A DNA stretch of 64,000 nt from Roseovarius amoyensis (GCF_003260265.1 NZ_QITQ01000013.1:1-64000); one strand, 5' to 3'; shown: positions 1 to 9,018, numbered from the stretch's first letter. Notes: a model not told the origin generated them from the letters alone. Made by a program: numbers and translations.

Positions 1-145
1 AAGAAACTGACAATCCGACAGCGCCGCTTGCAACATCAAAAACAGGCGGCATAATCAATCACACAAACGTGCCAGAGCCTCCAATCCGCAAACCGCTCTG
101 ATGTCCCATTTTATATGACGACGGACACCCGGTTTTATACCAAAG

Positions 146-235
146 TGGCGGAGAGACAGGGATTCGAACCCTGGAGACGGTTTCCCGCCTACACACTTTC
201 CAGGCGTGCGCCTTCGACCACTCGGCCACCTCTCC
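146..235 (-). tRNA. tRNA-Ser (anticodon GGA)
   Basis: A class II tRNA read on the minus strand. It begins with acceptor strand GGAGAGG at 235, has an anticodon loop with GGA near 195, a long variable arm, a T-arm containing GGTTCGAATCC, and a genome-encoded CCA at 148-146. The GGA anticodon decodes UCC/UCU serine codons. It lies just downstream of alaX on the same strand but has its own promoter-like sequence. Confidence 0.96.
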
Positions 236-244
236 GGTGGCGCA

Positions 245-274
245 TGTTTAGCCGCGTGCATGCGGGCAGTTCAA
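245..274 (-). promoter_or_regulatory. Probable sigma-70 promoter of tRNA-Ser
   Basis: On the minus strand, TTGAAC (274-269) and TAAACA (250-245) are separated by 18 bases, placing a start near 238, only a few bases before the mature tRNA 5' end at 235. Seen by eye only. Confidence 0.45.
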
Positions 275-306
275 GGTCTTTCTTGACCTCGCGCGGCGCC
301 CCTCTG

Positions 307-1023
307 TCAGTCGTCCAGTCGCAGCGTCACGCGGCGGTTGCGGCGGCCCTTCTTTTCGATCTTGGCGATCCGCAGGTGTCCGATCTCGGCGGTGCGGGCG
401 ACATGGGTGCCGCCGCAGGGCTGCAGATCGACCTGTCGAGTGTCCTCGCCGATGCGGATCAGACGGATCCGCCCTGCCCCGCGCGGCGGCCTGACCGACA
501 GGGTTTTCACCAGCCCCGGATTGGCGTCCAGTTCTGCCTCGTCGATCCAGTCCTCGCTCACGGCCAGGTCGAGATCGACAAACGCATTCAGCCGCGTCTC
601 CAGCGCCTCCTTGTCGGCGGGTGGTTCCTCCATGTCGAAATCAAGCCGCCCGCGCCCGGCCCCGACCGATCCGCCGGTGACCGGCAGCGCCATCACCGCC
701 GACAGCAGGTGCAGCGCGGTGTGCATGCGCATATGCGCGTACCGGCGGTCCCAGTCGAGCTGTTGCATGACCTCCGCCCCCACCGGCGGCAGCGTCACGG
801 GTTCCGCCGGCACCAGGGCAATGGCGTCATCGGCCTTGACCGCAGTGGCGATTTCGACCTCGCCGCCGGCCCATGTCAGCCGCCCGCTGTCGCCCGGCTG
901 GCCGCCGCCGGTGGGATAGAACAGCGTGGCATCCAGAACGATGCCGCCCTCTGGCGTGTGACCGGACACGTGCGCGGGCGCCTGCCCCCTGTAAGGGTCG
1001 TCACGAAACAGCATCCGTGTCAT
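307..1023 (-). CDS. alaX: Alanyl-tRNA editing protein, AlaX family
   Basis: A 238-residue free-standing homologue of the editing domain of alanyl-tRNA synthetase. The family hydrolyses Ser- or Gly-tRNA(Ala) in the cytoplasm to prevent mistranslation. The zinc-site motifs are both present: HTALH at 101-105 and CGGTH at 203-207, with the conserved FYPTGGGQPGD segment near 35-45. The length suits an AlaX-M/L type without the synthetase catalytic core. The start overlaps the stop of the upstream mechanosensitive channel gene by ATGA, so it is probably the last gene of the trgA-trgB-cysK-mscS chain and translationally coupled. Confidence 0.9.
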   Translation of the reverse strand: MTRMLFRDDPYRGQAPAHVSGHTPEGGIVLDATLFYPTGGGQPGDSGRLTWAGGEVEIATAVKADDAIALVPAEPVTLPPVGAEVMQQLDWDRRYAHMRMHTALHLLSAVMALPVTGGSVGAGRGRLDFDMEEPPADKEALETRLNAFVDLDLAVSEDWIDEAELDANPGLVKTLSVRPPRGAGRIRLIRIGEDTRQVDLQPCGGTHVARTAEIGHLRIAKIEKKGRRNRRVTLRLDD

Positions 1024-3488
1024 CGCCCGTCGGCCCCGCCATCTGCATCCTGGTCACCGGTGTTCGGCCCGATATCGTCTGCCGTCAGGTGGGCGCTGCT
1101 GTCCTCGCTGTGCTGGCCGCCGCCCTGCCCCTTGTCTTCTGCGGCCTTCGGTTTCGCGGCCGCCTGGTTCAGCGTCTCGGGATTGCGCAGCCACACGTCG
1201 CGCTGGGCAAAGGGTATCTCGATCCCCTCTTCGACAAAGCGGCGGGCGATTTCGTGATTCATGTCCGACTTCACGCTCAGCACATAGTTGACGTCGCGCA
1301 GGATGGCCCGGATTTCGAAATCCAGCGAATCCGCCCCGAACCCCTGGAACACGACATATGGCGGCGTCGACAACAGCACCATGGGATGCGCCTCGGCGAT
1401 TTCCAGCAGGATCTTCTCGACCCTGTGGGTATCGGTGCCATAGGCCACGCCCACCGGCACGATCACTCGACCGATGGTGTTGCCGCGGGTATAATTAGTC
1501 ACCCGCCCGCTGATCAGGTCCGAGTTGGGCACGATCACGTCAGACCGGTCGAAGGTCTGGATCACCGTCGCGCGAACCGAAATCTTGCCGACAGTGCCGT
1601 GTATGCCGCCGACCTCGATCCAGTCGCCCTCGGAAATCGGCCGCTCAACCAGCAGGATGATACCCGAGACGAAGTTGGAAACGATGGTCTGCAGGCCGAA
1701 ACCGATACCAACCGACAGCGCACCGGCAACGATCGCAATCGACGACAAGTCCAGCCCGGCGCTGGTGATGGCGATGACCGCCGACAGGAAGATGCCGACA
1801 TACCCCAGCCCCGCGATAATGGCGTTCTGCCCGCCCGGGTCGATCCGGGTCTTGGGCAGCACGGTATTGCGCAGCGCCCCCTGCACCAGCCGGGTCACGG
1901 TATAGCCGGCGACAAAGACAACGGCGAAGGTCAGGAACACCATGGGCGAGATGCGCACGCCGCCCACCTCGAAACCGGCCAGAACCTGTGACCAGAGTTC
2001 ATTGAGATCGGCCGCCCGCGCGCCCCAGATCAGCGCCAGCCCCGGCAGCGCCAGCACCACCAGCAGGAACCCCAGCACCACCGGCACCAGCGATTCCGTC
2101 ACCGCATCGCGGTTGTCGCTGACCAGCACGTACAGCTCGATCACCAGACGTTGCAGAACCGCAAGAGTGGCGATGACCATCAGCGTCAGCGCCGAGGGGA
2201 ACAGCAGGTATTCCGCCAGTTTGACATAGCCTGCCGCCGCCAGCAGCGGCGCAACCACAGCCAGCACGATCAGCATTCTCGACAACAGCCGCGTGGTGCG
2301 CGTCCGGTGGTTCTTTTCACCCGACTGCTCGACATATGCGGCGACGTGACGGCTGAGCAGCTTGCCAAGCCGCCAGATCAGCAGGCTGGCCAGCAGCACC
2401 ACGGGAAACAAGATGACGTTAAAGGCAGCGTCGGACCAGGCGAACGTCTCGGCCATCTGCTGCAGCAGGTAATAGACCGCGATGACCAGCCCCAGCGACG
2501 CGCCGTAGAACCTGCCGAGCCGGCGCGCGGTCTCATCCAGCTGCAGTTGCGGGCGCTTTGTATCGCCGGCGGGGAAAATCCGCGTCGCCAGCCAGCGCGC
2601 GACCAGGAACACCGCCGCCAGTCTTGGTAGCTCCAGCAGCAGCGCCTCGCTGCGCAGCCCCACCATCCCCGAGGCGAACGCCGCCTCGATCAACGCATAA
2701 AGCCCCGCCAGCGGCAGCACCAGGCTGCCCAGCGAGATAAAGAACGCCACCATCCAGCGCCCTGCGCTGTCGCGCCCGTTCATCACCCGGGCACTCAACT
2801 CGCGGCTCCAGATCCGTCCGCGCACCAGCAGCACCCCGCCGATCAGCACCAGCACCACGAACAGAGGCAGGTTTGCCTGGAACTCCTCTGCCTGCCGGGG
2901 GTTCTGCCAGCCCGACACCGCCTCGCCCTGCAGCGTTTCGGCGCTGCGTGACAAGGCCCTTGCCGCATCAGGCCAGTTCACCGGGTTGAGCGGCGAAGGC
3001 CCCAGTTGCACCAGTTCGTCGGCCTGCCGGCCGCGAATGATCGTGTCGATCGCGCGGATCAGGCCGTCAGCCCGGTTATAGGCCAGTTCCGCCTGCTTTG
3101 CCGGCGCTTCCAGCTCTCTCAGCCGGGTATTGAGGTTTTCGCGCTCGGCCGCGATCTCGGGCGCTTCGGCACCGTCCTCGGGCTTGGGCCCCAGCGCCTC
3201 GAGCTGACGGCGAACGGTCTCGATGGTGCTGGCATTGGCCGACTGCGCGCGTTGGAACACCGCCCGCCATGTCACCAGTTCCGAGCGCAGGGATTCGAAC
3301 ACCGCCGTCGAGGCGCGTGATGCCTCTACCGCCTCTTCGGCGCGGGCGGCGGTCTTTTCCCACAGGCCGTATTCGATGACCTGCTGTGGGGTCTGCTGCG
3401 CCGTTGCGGGCAGCGGGGCAAATCCGCCCAGCCCGGCGCCGAACACCAGCGCCAGAGCCAGACATAGGGCGCGGAGCTGTCGCGTCAT
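1020..3488 (-). CDS. Large MscS-family mechanosensitive channel (DUF3772-type N-terminus)
   Basis: An 822-residue inner-membrane protein. An N-terminal signal-like segment (about 1-29, ending PATAQQ) precedes a periplasmic coiled-coil stretch (about 35-190), then many transmembrane helices and a C-terminal MscS core whose pore-helix region is rich in Gly/Ala (VAGALSVGIGFGLQTIVSN) and is followed by the beta domain (ISEGDWIEVGG). Such long MscS relatives release solutes on hypo-osmotic shock. I chose the ATG at 3488 because it gives the signal peptide and an ATGA overlap with the cysteine synthase stop; the open frame runs further upstream inside cysK. The C-terminal about 50 residues are low complexity. 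It is not one of the short MscS proteins. Confidence 0.87.
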   Translation of the reverse strand: MTRQLRALCLALALVFGAGLGGFAPLPATAQQTPQQVIEYGLWEKTAARAEEAVEASRASTAVFESLRSELVTWRAVFQRAQSANASTIETVRRQLEALGPKPEDGAEAPEIAAERENLNTRLRELEAPAKQAELAYNRADGLIRAIDTIIRGRQADELVQLGPSPLNPVNWPDAARALSRSAETLQGEAVSGWQNPRQAEEFQANLPLFVVLVLIGGVLLVRGRIWSRELSARVMNGRDSAGRWMVAFFISLGSLVLPLAGLYALIEAAFASGMVGLRSEALLLELPRLAAVFLVARWLATRIFPAGDTKRPQLQLDETARRLGRFYGASLGLVIAVYYLLQQMAETFAWSDAAFNVILFPVVLLASLLIWRLGKLLSRHVAAYVEQSGEKNHRTRTTRLLSRMLIVLAVVAPLLAAAGYVKLAEYLLFPSALTLMVIATLAVLQRLVIELYVLVSDNRDAVTESLVPVVLGFLLVVLALPGLALIWGARAADLNELWSQVLAGFEVGGVRISPMVFLTFAVVFVAGYTVTRLVQGALRNTVLPKTRIDPGGQNAIIAGLGYVGIFLSAVIAITSAGLDLSSIAIVAGALSVGIGFGLQTIVSNFVSGIILLVERPISEGDWIEVGGIHGTVGKISVRATVIQTFDRSDVIVPNSDLISGRVTNYTRGNTIGRVIVPVGVAYGTDTHRVEKILLEIAEAHPMVLLSTPPYVVFQGFGADSLDFEIRAILRDVNYVLSVKSDMNHEIARRFVEEGIEIPFAQRDVWLRNPETLNQAAAKPKAAEDKGQGGGQHSEDSSAHLTADDIGPNTGDQDADGGADGR

Positions 3489-4516
3489 TCGACAAACACC
3501 CCCGGGATGCTGCGCGGCGCGGAGGCCAGCCAACGCGGCGCCGGCAGGCCCTTTTCGCGCAGGAAATCGGGGTTGAACAGCTTGGACTGATAGCGCGTGC
3601 CATAGTCGCACAGTACGGTGACGATGGTGTGCCCCGGCCCCATCTCGCGCGCCATGCGGATCGCACCGGCGACGTTGATGCCCGACGAGCCGCCAAGGCA
3701 CAGCCCCTCATGTTCAATCAGGTCAAAGATGATCGGCAGCGCCTCGTCATCGGGGATCTGCCAGGCCATATCGGGCCTGAACCCTTCGAGATTGGCAGTG
3801 ATGCGCCCCTGCCCGATGCCCTCGGTGATCGAGCTGCCCTCGGCCGCGGCCTTTCCGTCGCGGAACAGGCTGAGCATCCCCGACCCCATCGGATCGGCCA
3901 GCGCCACCTTGACGCCGCGGGGCTGCAACGCCGCCGCCACGCCGGCGATCGTGCCGCCCGAACCGACGGCGCAAACGAAACCGTCCACGCGCCCAGCCGT
4001 CTGTTCCCATATCTCGGGGCCGGTGGTTTCGGCATGGGCCTGCCGGTTGGCGACATTGTCGAACTGGTTGGCCCAGACCGCGCCGGCGGGGTTTTCCTGC
4101 GCCAGTTGCTCGGCCAGGCGGCCCGAATAGCGGACATAGTTGTTGGGGTTCGAATAAGGCGCCGCCGGCACCTGCACCAGGTCGGCCCCCGCCAGGCGGA
4201 TCATGTCCTTTTTTTCCTGGCTCTGGGTTTCGGGAATCACGATGACGGTGCGAAAGCCCATCGAGGCCCCCACCAGCGCCAGCCCGATACCGGTGTTGCC
4301 GGCCGTTCCCTCGACAATGGTGCCACCCGGTTTCAGCGTGCCGCGCGCCACCGCGTCGCGGATGATGAACAGTGCGGCGCGATCCTTGACCGACTGGCCG
4401 GGGTTGAGAAACTCGCATTTGCCCAGGATTTCACAGCCGGTTTCCTCGCTGGCCCGGCGCAGCCGGATCAACGGGGTGTTTCCGATCGCATCGGCCAGAT
4501 CCTTTACCACACGCAT
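3485..4516 (-). CDS. cysK: Cysteine synthase family protein (O-acetylserine sulfhydrylase-like)
   Basis: A 343-residue PLP enzyme of fold type II, expected to make cysteine from O-acetylserine and sulfide. PLP lysine K44 lies in GQSVKDRAA, the substrate loop is TAGNTG at 71-76, and the phosphate-binding loop is GSGGT at 185-189. C-terminal SSGIN and YGTRYQSKLF segments are also typical. It lies 58 bases after trgB and overlaps the channel gene by ATGA. In Rhodobacter sphaeroides a cysK beside trgAB contributes to tellurite resistance (published work of the Kaplan group, recalled), which fits this order. The exact specificity (CysK, CysM or a paralogue) cannot be fixed from sequence alone. Confidence 0.9.
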   Translation of the reverse strand: MRVVKDLADAIGNTPLIRLRRASEETGCEILGKCEFLNPGQSVKDRAALFIIRDAVARGTLKPGGTIVEGTAGNTGIGLALVGASMGFRTVIVIPETQSQEKKDMIRLAGADLVQVPAAPYSNPNNYVRYSGRLAEQLAQENPAGAVWANQFDNVANRQAHAETTGPEIWEQTAGRVDGFVCAVGSGGTIAGVAAALQPRGVKVALADPMGSGMLSLFRDGKAAAEGSSITEGIGQGRITANLEGFRPDMAWQIPDDEALPIIFDLIEHEGLCLGGSSGINVAGAIRMAREMGPGHTIVTVLCDYGTRYQSKLFNPDFLREKGLPAPRWLASAPRSIPGVFVE

Positions 4517-4574
4517 CGCTTCCGATCCCCTTTCGCTACCGAGGCCCCAGCCATAAAACCCGCGCCCGGTGAAC

Positions 4575-5699
4575 TCAACCCGCGGCCCTGAGGCGCGCGC
4601 GCTCGCGCTGCAGCCACAGCAGCATCAGCACCAGCGGCCCGATATTGATCTCGCCCGTTCCAATCAGCGCCATCGCCTGATCAAAGTCCAGCACATGCGT
4701 GCGGATATCCTCGTTTTCGTCCGCCAGACCGCCCCGGCCCTGCCCCGCCTGCGCCAGGTCGGCCAGACCAAGATAGCAGTGAAAGAACTCGGTCGAGCAT
4801 CCGGGTGAGCAGTAATGGCTGGAGATGTGTTCAAGCGCGCGCAAGGTCAACCCCGCCTCTTCCTGCGCCTCGCGGCGGGCGGCATCCTCGGGTGTTTCGC
4901 CGGCATCGACATGCCCCGCCACCGGTTCCAGCACGAAAGGGCGTGGATCACCCCGCCCATAGGGGCCCATGCGGAACTGTTCAACCAGCAGCAGCCGGTC
5001 GCGCACCGGGTCATAGGGCAGCACTAGCGCGGCGTCGGTGGCGACGAATACCTCTCGCGTCAGCACCGGGCTCAGACCGCCGGCAAAGGTGGGGTGGCGC
5101 AGCTTGCACACCCGGGTCAGGTAAAAGCCGTCATGGGACGCGCGGCAGGATTTCGTTTCGACCTGCGCGCCGTCCATATCGCTGCGCACCTGCGCCGGCG
5201 CAGGTGCGGCGGCCGCTTTGGCGCGGGCCACGGCGCGCGACAGGATCATCGGCATGCGGGCGGTCAGGGCATAGGGGTCGGTCTTGTCGAAATGCTCCAT
5301 GATCTCGGTGGCGGCGGCACAGGCGATGGCGCCCCAGCGCGCAGCCCACCCTTTGGCCTGCCATCCCGACTGGGGTGGGTGCGCTGCCCCTTCGGCCATA
5401 AAGGCCAGCGCCGCCATGCGCCCGGCGGCGGTTTCCACATGGCGCGGCACAGGGGACTGCCCAAGGGCCGAGGCAAAGAAACTCAGCCGCTCGAACGCAT
5501 TCCCGGTGTCGTCCTCCAACAACAGCGCATCGGTCCGCGCGCCGGCCACCGGCACCAGCGGCGGAAAGCACAGATCATCCGCCGCGATGGCGGCATCGGG
5601 CACCGTTGCGGCGCTGCAATCATCCGCCGCGTCGCGCCCAAGGACCACCCGCATCAGCGGCGGCCACGCAAGCGGGCCGGTCAGGACGAGCGCGCGCAT
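4575..5699 (-). CDS. trgB: TrgB-like NUDIX hydrolase with N-terminal AIG2-like domain
   Basis: A 374-residue two-part protein. Residues about 1-160 resemble the gamma-glutamylcyclotransferase/AIG2 fold (start ALVLTGPLAWPPLMRVVLG), and residues about 200-374 are a NUDIX hydrolase of the ADP-ribose pyrophosphatase kind with a complete NUDIX box at 262-284 (G-x5-E-x7-REAQEEAG). TrgB of R. sphaeroides, part of a tellurite-resistance locus, has this context: trgA lies 4 bases upstream and cysK downstream. The substrate is unknown; ADP-ribose or another nucleoside diphosphate derivative is the family default. The N-terminal assignment is inference from pattern. Confidence 0.82.
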   Translation of the reverse strand: MRALVLTGPLAWPPLMRVVLGRDAADDCSAATVPDAAIAADDLCFPPLVPVAGARTDALLLEDDTGNAFERLSFFASALGQSPVPRHVETAAGRMAALAFMAEGAAHPPQSGWQAKGWAARWGAIACAAATEIMEHFDKTDPYALTARMPMILSRAVARAKAAAAPAPAQVRSDMDGAQVETKSCRASHDGFYLTRVCKLRHPTFAGGLSPVLTREVFVATDAALVLPYDPVRDRLLLVEQFRMGPYGRGDPRPFVLEPVAGHVDAGETPEDAARREAQEEAGLTLRALEHISSHYCSPGCSTEFFHCYLGLADLAQAGQGRGGLADENEDIRTHVLDFDQAMALIGTGEINIGPLVLMLLWLQRERARLRAAG

Positions 5700-5703
5700 G
5701 GTC

Positions 5704-6162
5704 TCAACTGGTCCGCCGCGTGACCACCTCGGCCAGCAGCCCCACGAAGGCTGAGCCGCCGACCAGCAGCCAGATCAGCGGCCAGTAATAGACGTTGTTG
5801 GCGTATTCGAACGCGATCTGAAACATGCCGGTGATCGCCTCGACCGGGCCCTTGTAGCGTAAGTCCATCGAGCGTCCGATCATCTCGTAAAACGACAGCA
5901 GCAGGAACGCCCAGAAAAGCAGCGCAAAAAGCCCCGTCAGCCCGGCGCTGATCCCCTGCATATACCCCCGTCCCAGCCGGGTTCCTATCACCCACCAGCC
6001 GACCAGCAGCGCCAGACCGGCCGTGAACAGGCTGAAATGGCCGAAATCCATATCAACCGGCCAGCGGGCTTTTACGATGATGGTGGCGTACCAGGCCAGA
6101 GCCGCCAGCCCGATGGCCGCGATCAGCTTTCCGGCGGTGGGCATGCGTTCGGTGCTTTTCAT
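5704..6162 (-). CDS. trgA: TrgA family membrane protein (tellurite-resistance-associated)
   Basis: A 152-residue integral membrane protein with about four hydrophobic helices (near 12-30, 42-60, 72-95 and 125-145) and a short charged tail ending VVTRRTS. It matches the TrgA family of Rhodobacterales, named for its role with TrgB in tellurite resistance; the molecular mechanism is not known. Its stop lies 4 bases before the trgB start, so the two are co-transcribed. The 109 bases upstream, between it and the photolyase stop, are the likely place for the operon promoter, but I see no clear -35/-10 pair. Confidence 0.83.
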   Translation of the reverse strand: MKSTERMPTAGKLIAAIGLAALAWYATIIVKARWPVDMDFGHFSLFTAGLALLVGWWVIGTRLGRGYMQGISAGLTGLFALLFWAFLLLSFYEMIGRSMDLRYKGPVEAITGMFQIAFEYANNVYYWPLIWLLVGGSAFVGLLAEVVTRRTS

Positions 6163-6271
6163 GGCGGTTATCCGGGCCCTTGGGCGGTTTCTGGTGTCAT
6201 CGCGCAGTTTCCGTCACGAAACGGCATGGCACAAGGGGTCTGATGGATTTTCCGCAGTGCCGGCCGCATGA

Positions 6272-7696
6272 CTATCTTGGGCGGGCGTCATATGCCGCCA
6301 GCGCCCGTGCGCGCCCCTCTGCCAGGCCGACCATCGGCGCCGCCGGATAGGGTGCGTCGGGCCGCAACCCCCAGGCCGCGGGGGCCGCGTCGAAAAAGCC
6401 CAGCGCGGTTTGCGGCGGGGCGGTCTGCCCCTCGGCAATCCAGCGGCGGCGATAGGCGCCGCTGGAGTCGAACTTTGTCGCCTGGGTTTCGGGGTTGAAG
6501 ATCCGGAAATAGGGCGACGCGTCGGGGCCGCAGCCGGCCACCCATTGCCAGCCCATGGCGTTGGCGGCCGGGTCCCAGTCGGTCAGGCATTGTGCGAACC
6601 AGTCCAGCCCTACTTTCCAGTGAACCAGCATGTGCTTGGTCAGGTAGGAAGCCGCGATCATGCGCGCCCGGTTGTGCATCTGGCCGGTCACGTACATCTG
6701 CCGCATGGCGGCATCGACCAGGGGCACGCCTGTGCGCCCCCGTTTCCAGCGCCGCACCGCCGCGCTGTCGGGGTCGGTCGACCAGGGGAATTCCTCCCAC
6801 CCCTCGCGCCAGTTGCGGAGGTCGAGGCCGGGGAAATGATAGAGCAGGTGCCAGGCGAATTCGCGCCACGCCAATTGCCGCAGCCAGCTTTCGGCGCCCT
6901 GCGCGCCCTCGTTCAGCGCGCGCAGGGCCGCGTGCCAGCACTGGCGGGGCGATACCTCGCCCAGGCCCAGGTTCTGCGACAGGCCGGAACAGCCATCCTC
7001 GGCCATGCGATCACGGGCTTCGCCATAGCCCGCGATGGCCTCGTCCATGAACCAGTCCAGCCGCGCCCGCGCAGCCGCCTCGCCGACCCGCTGGTGGGGC
7101 AGACAGACTGCGGCCCCCGGCCCCATCGCCGCGCCCAGCCGCCAGTCGGACAGACTATCGCTGTCAGGCCAGTTGTCAGGGGGCGGGATGCCGCCCGGTT
7201 CCGCCATGGGCGCGGGCACATCGCGCCCCCGGATCGCCCGCCAGAAGGGGGAATAGACGCGGTAACAGCCACCGGCGCCGGTTTTGACCGTCCGTGGCTC
7301 GTGCAGCAGGTGGCCGGGGTGGCTGTCGGCCGCGATCCCGTCCGCACGCAGCATCGTCTTGACCGCCGTGCCGGCGGCAATGGCGCCGGGGTCATAGCCG
7401 CGCGTCCAGTGAACCGCGTCTGCGCCCGTTTCCCTGACCAGCGCGGCAAGAACGTCTTCCACCGGGCCGGAGCGCAGGATCAGCCGGCTGCCCCGCGCCT
7501 GCAACTGCCGTGACAGGTCGGCCAGGGATAGCCCCAGCCGCCACTTCGGCCCCGCCCCCAGCGTATCGACCTGCGCATCGCGGATAAAGACGAGGATGAC
7601 CGGCCCGCCGCGCGCAATCGCGGCGCAAAGCGCGGGATGGTCCCCCAACCGAAGGTCGCGCCGGAACCAGACCAGCGTCGGGGGCGGTGCGGTCAT
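6272..7696 (-). CDS. phr: Deoxyribodipyrimidine photolyase (CPD class I type)
   Basis: A 474-residue cryptochrome/photolyase flavoprotein that repairs UV pyrimidine dimers with blue light. The N-terminal photolyase domain starts PTLVWFRRDLRLGDHPAL; the C-terminal FAD-binding half contains WREFAWHLLYHFP, the RTGVPLVDAAMRQ signature, YVTGQMHNRARM and the family-typical WDPAANAMGWQWVAGCGPDA. Length is normal (about 470). It sits upstream of trgA on the same strand, with a 109-base gap. The downstream gene order photolyase-trgA-trgB is, as I recall, common in the group. Confidence 0.93.
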   Translation of the reverse strand: MTAPPPTLVWFRRDLRLGDHPALCAAIARGGPVILVFIRDAQVDTLGAGPKWRLGLSLADLSRQLQARGSRLILRSGPVEDVLAALVRETGADAVHWTRGYDPGAIAAGTAVKTMLRADGIAADSHPGHLLHEPRTVKTGAGGCYRVYSPFWRAIRGRDVPAPMAEPGGIPPPDNWPDSDSLSDWRLGAAMGPGAAVCLPHQRVGEAAARARLDWFMDEAIAGYGEARDRMAEDGCSGLSQNLGLGEVSPRQCWHAALRALNEGAQGAESWLRQLAWREFAWHLLYHFPGLDLRNWREGWEEFPWSTDPDSAAVRRWKRGRTGVPLVDAAMRQMYVTGQMHNRARMIAASYLTKHMLVHWKVGLDWFAQCLTDWDPAANAMGWQWVAGCGPDASPYFRIFNPETQATKFDSSGAYRRRWIAEGQTAPPQTALGFFDAAPAAWGLRPDAPYPAAPMVGLAEGRARALAAYDARPR

Positions 7697-7723
7697 CGCC
7701 CGGTCACCAGCCGGCCTGGCAAA

Positions 7724-8950
7724 TCACAAGACCGCATCAAGCGCGTTCAGCAACTGGTCGATCTCGTCGCGCGTGGTGTAGTGGACAAAGCTCAGCCGCA
7801 GCACGCCCTTGTCGGGGTCGATCCCCATCGCTTTGAGCGGGCGTACACCGTAGAAATCGCCGCCCCCCGCCATGATGCCGTGCTCTGCCAGCCGCGCCGC
7901 CGCCTCTGCCCCCGGGCCTTGCAGTTCGACTGCGACGGTGGGCGCGCGCAGCGTCGCGTCACGCGGGCCGATCAGGCGCACATCGTTGCGTGCAGACAGG
8001 AAATCCAGCACCGGCTGCAAGAGGCTGATCTCATGCGCGCGAAACAGGTCATGCACGCCGCTTGTCCGCGTTGCGGCGTCCCCCGCTATGCGATGGTGTT
8101 CCGCAAGCGCATCGAAATAATCGGCAATCCCCGCACAGGCGGCCACCTGCGCATGGTCCGGCCCCGCCGGGGTGAATCGCTTGTAGAGCGTATCGGCGTT
8201 GAACCAGTGCGCCTGGTTGGGCAGCATCTGGCCCAGCTCGCGCCGGATGGTCATAATGCCCTGGTGCGGGCCATAGGTCTTGTAGGCGGAAAAGAGATAG
8301 ATATCCGGTCCCATCTGGCCGGGGTTGGGAAAGCCGTGCGGCGCATAGGACACCCCGTCGACACAGACAAAGGCACCAGCGGCATGGGCGGCGGCGGTGA
8401 TTCCGACCACCGGGTTGATCGCGCCGACGATGTTCGAGCAATGCGGGAAACACACCAGGCGCACACGCTCGTCCAGCAGGTTTTCCAGGTCCTCCAGCCG
8501 CAGCAGGCCGGTGTTGCGGTCGACGCGCCATTCGCGCACCTCGATGCCGCTGTCAGCCAGCCGCCGCCAGGGGCCTGAATTGGCCTCGTGGTCCTGGTCG
8601 GTGACGACAATGGCCTCGCCCGGGCTCATCCACTGGCGAAAGGCCTGCGCCAGCACATAGGTGTTCTGCGAGGTCGAGGGGCCAAAGCTCAGCTCATCGG
8701 TCGCCACCCCCAGCATCGCCGCCAGGCGCGTGCGGGCCTCGTCCATCTCTTCGCCGGCCAGGCGGCTGGCATCAAAGGGGCCATAGGGCTGCACCTTGCG
8801 CTGGCGGTAATACCGATCCAGCCGCGCGATCACCGGCGCGCAGGTATAGGACCCGCCGGCATTCTCAAAAAATGCCTGCCCCGCAAGCGATGGTTCGGAG
8901 AAGGCGGGAAACTGCCCCCGCACGAAATCGGTGTCCAGCGCCACGGTCAT
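7724..8950 (-). CDS. Cysteine desulfurase-like class V aminotransferase (VC1184-type)
   Basis: A 408-residue PLP protein of the aminotransferase class V superfamily. The N-terminus (FPAFSEPSLAGQAFFENAGGSY) and the PLP-lysine region YLFSAYKTYGPHQG match the cysteine desulfurase-like VC1184 subfamily, whose physiological substrate is unproven. VVTDQDHEANSGPW is the conserved His-containing loop. I chose ATG at 8950, which follows a GGGGG stretch at good spacing; a second ATG lies at 8962 and the open frame extends to 9238. The phr start follows after 27 bases. A leader with a strong hairpin precedes the gene, so regulation by attenuation is possible. It could be a kynureninase-like or isopenicillin epimerase-like enzyme rather than a sulfur donor. 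Confidence 0.82.
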   Translation of the reverse strand: MTVALDTDFVRGQFPAFSEPSLAGQAFFENAGGSYTCAPVIARLDRYYRQRKVQPYGPFDASRLAGEEMDEARTRLAAMLGVATDELSFGPSTSQNTYVLAQAFRQWMSPGEAIVVTDQDHEANSGPWRRLADSGIEVREWRVDRNTGLLRLEDLENLLDERVRLVCFPHCSNIVGAINPVVGITAAAHAAGAFVCVDGVSYAPHGFPNPGQMGPDIYLFSAYKTYGPHQGIMTIRRELGQMLPNQAHWFNADTLYKRFTPAGPDHAQVAACAGIADYFDALAEHHRIAGDAATRTSGVHDLFRAHEISLLQPVLDFLSARNDVRLIGPRDATLRAPTVAVELQGPGAEAAARLAEHGIMAGGGDFYGVRPLKAMGIDPDKGVLRLSFVHYTTRDEIDQLLNALDAVL

Positions 8951-8992
8951 GTCATCCCCCATACCCGGTTTCAGCGATACAGAAACAGCAAA

Positions 8993-9018
8993 GCCCCCGG
9001 GCTGCAACACCCGGGGGC
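8993..9018 (-). promoter_or_regulatory. Strong hairpin in the leader of the cysteine-desulfurase-like gene
   Basis: A perfect 9-base-pair stem (GCCCCCGGG at 8993-9001 with CCCGGGGGC at 9010-9018) and an 8-base loop. On the minus strand it is followed by a T-rich run (CTTTGCTGTTTCTG), like an intrinsic terminator, yet lies only 43 bases before the start codon at 8950. No minus-strand gene lies upstream that it could terminate, so an attenuator in the leader is the simplest reading. Confidence 0.5.

Noticed and set aside
274-289. Short inverted repeat AGGTC/GACCT between alaX and tRNA-Ser
   Set aside because: Only five base pairs with no T-run on the minus strand, and it overlaps the proposed tRNA promoter; not a credible terminator.
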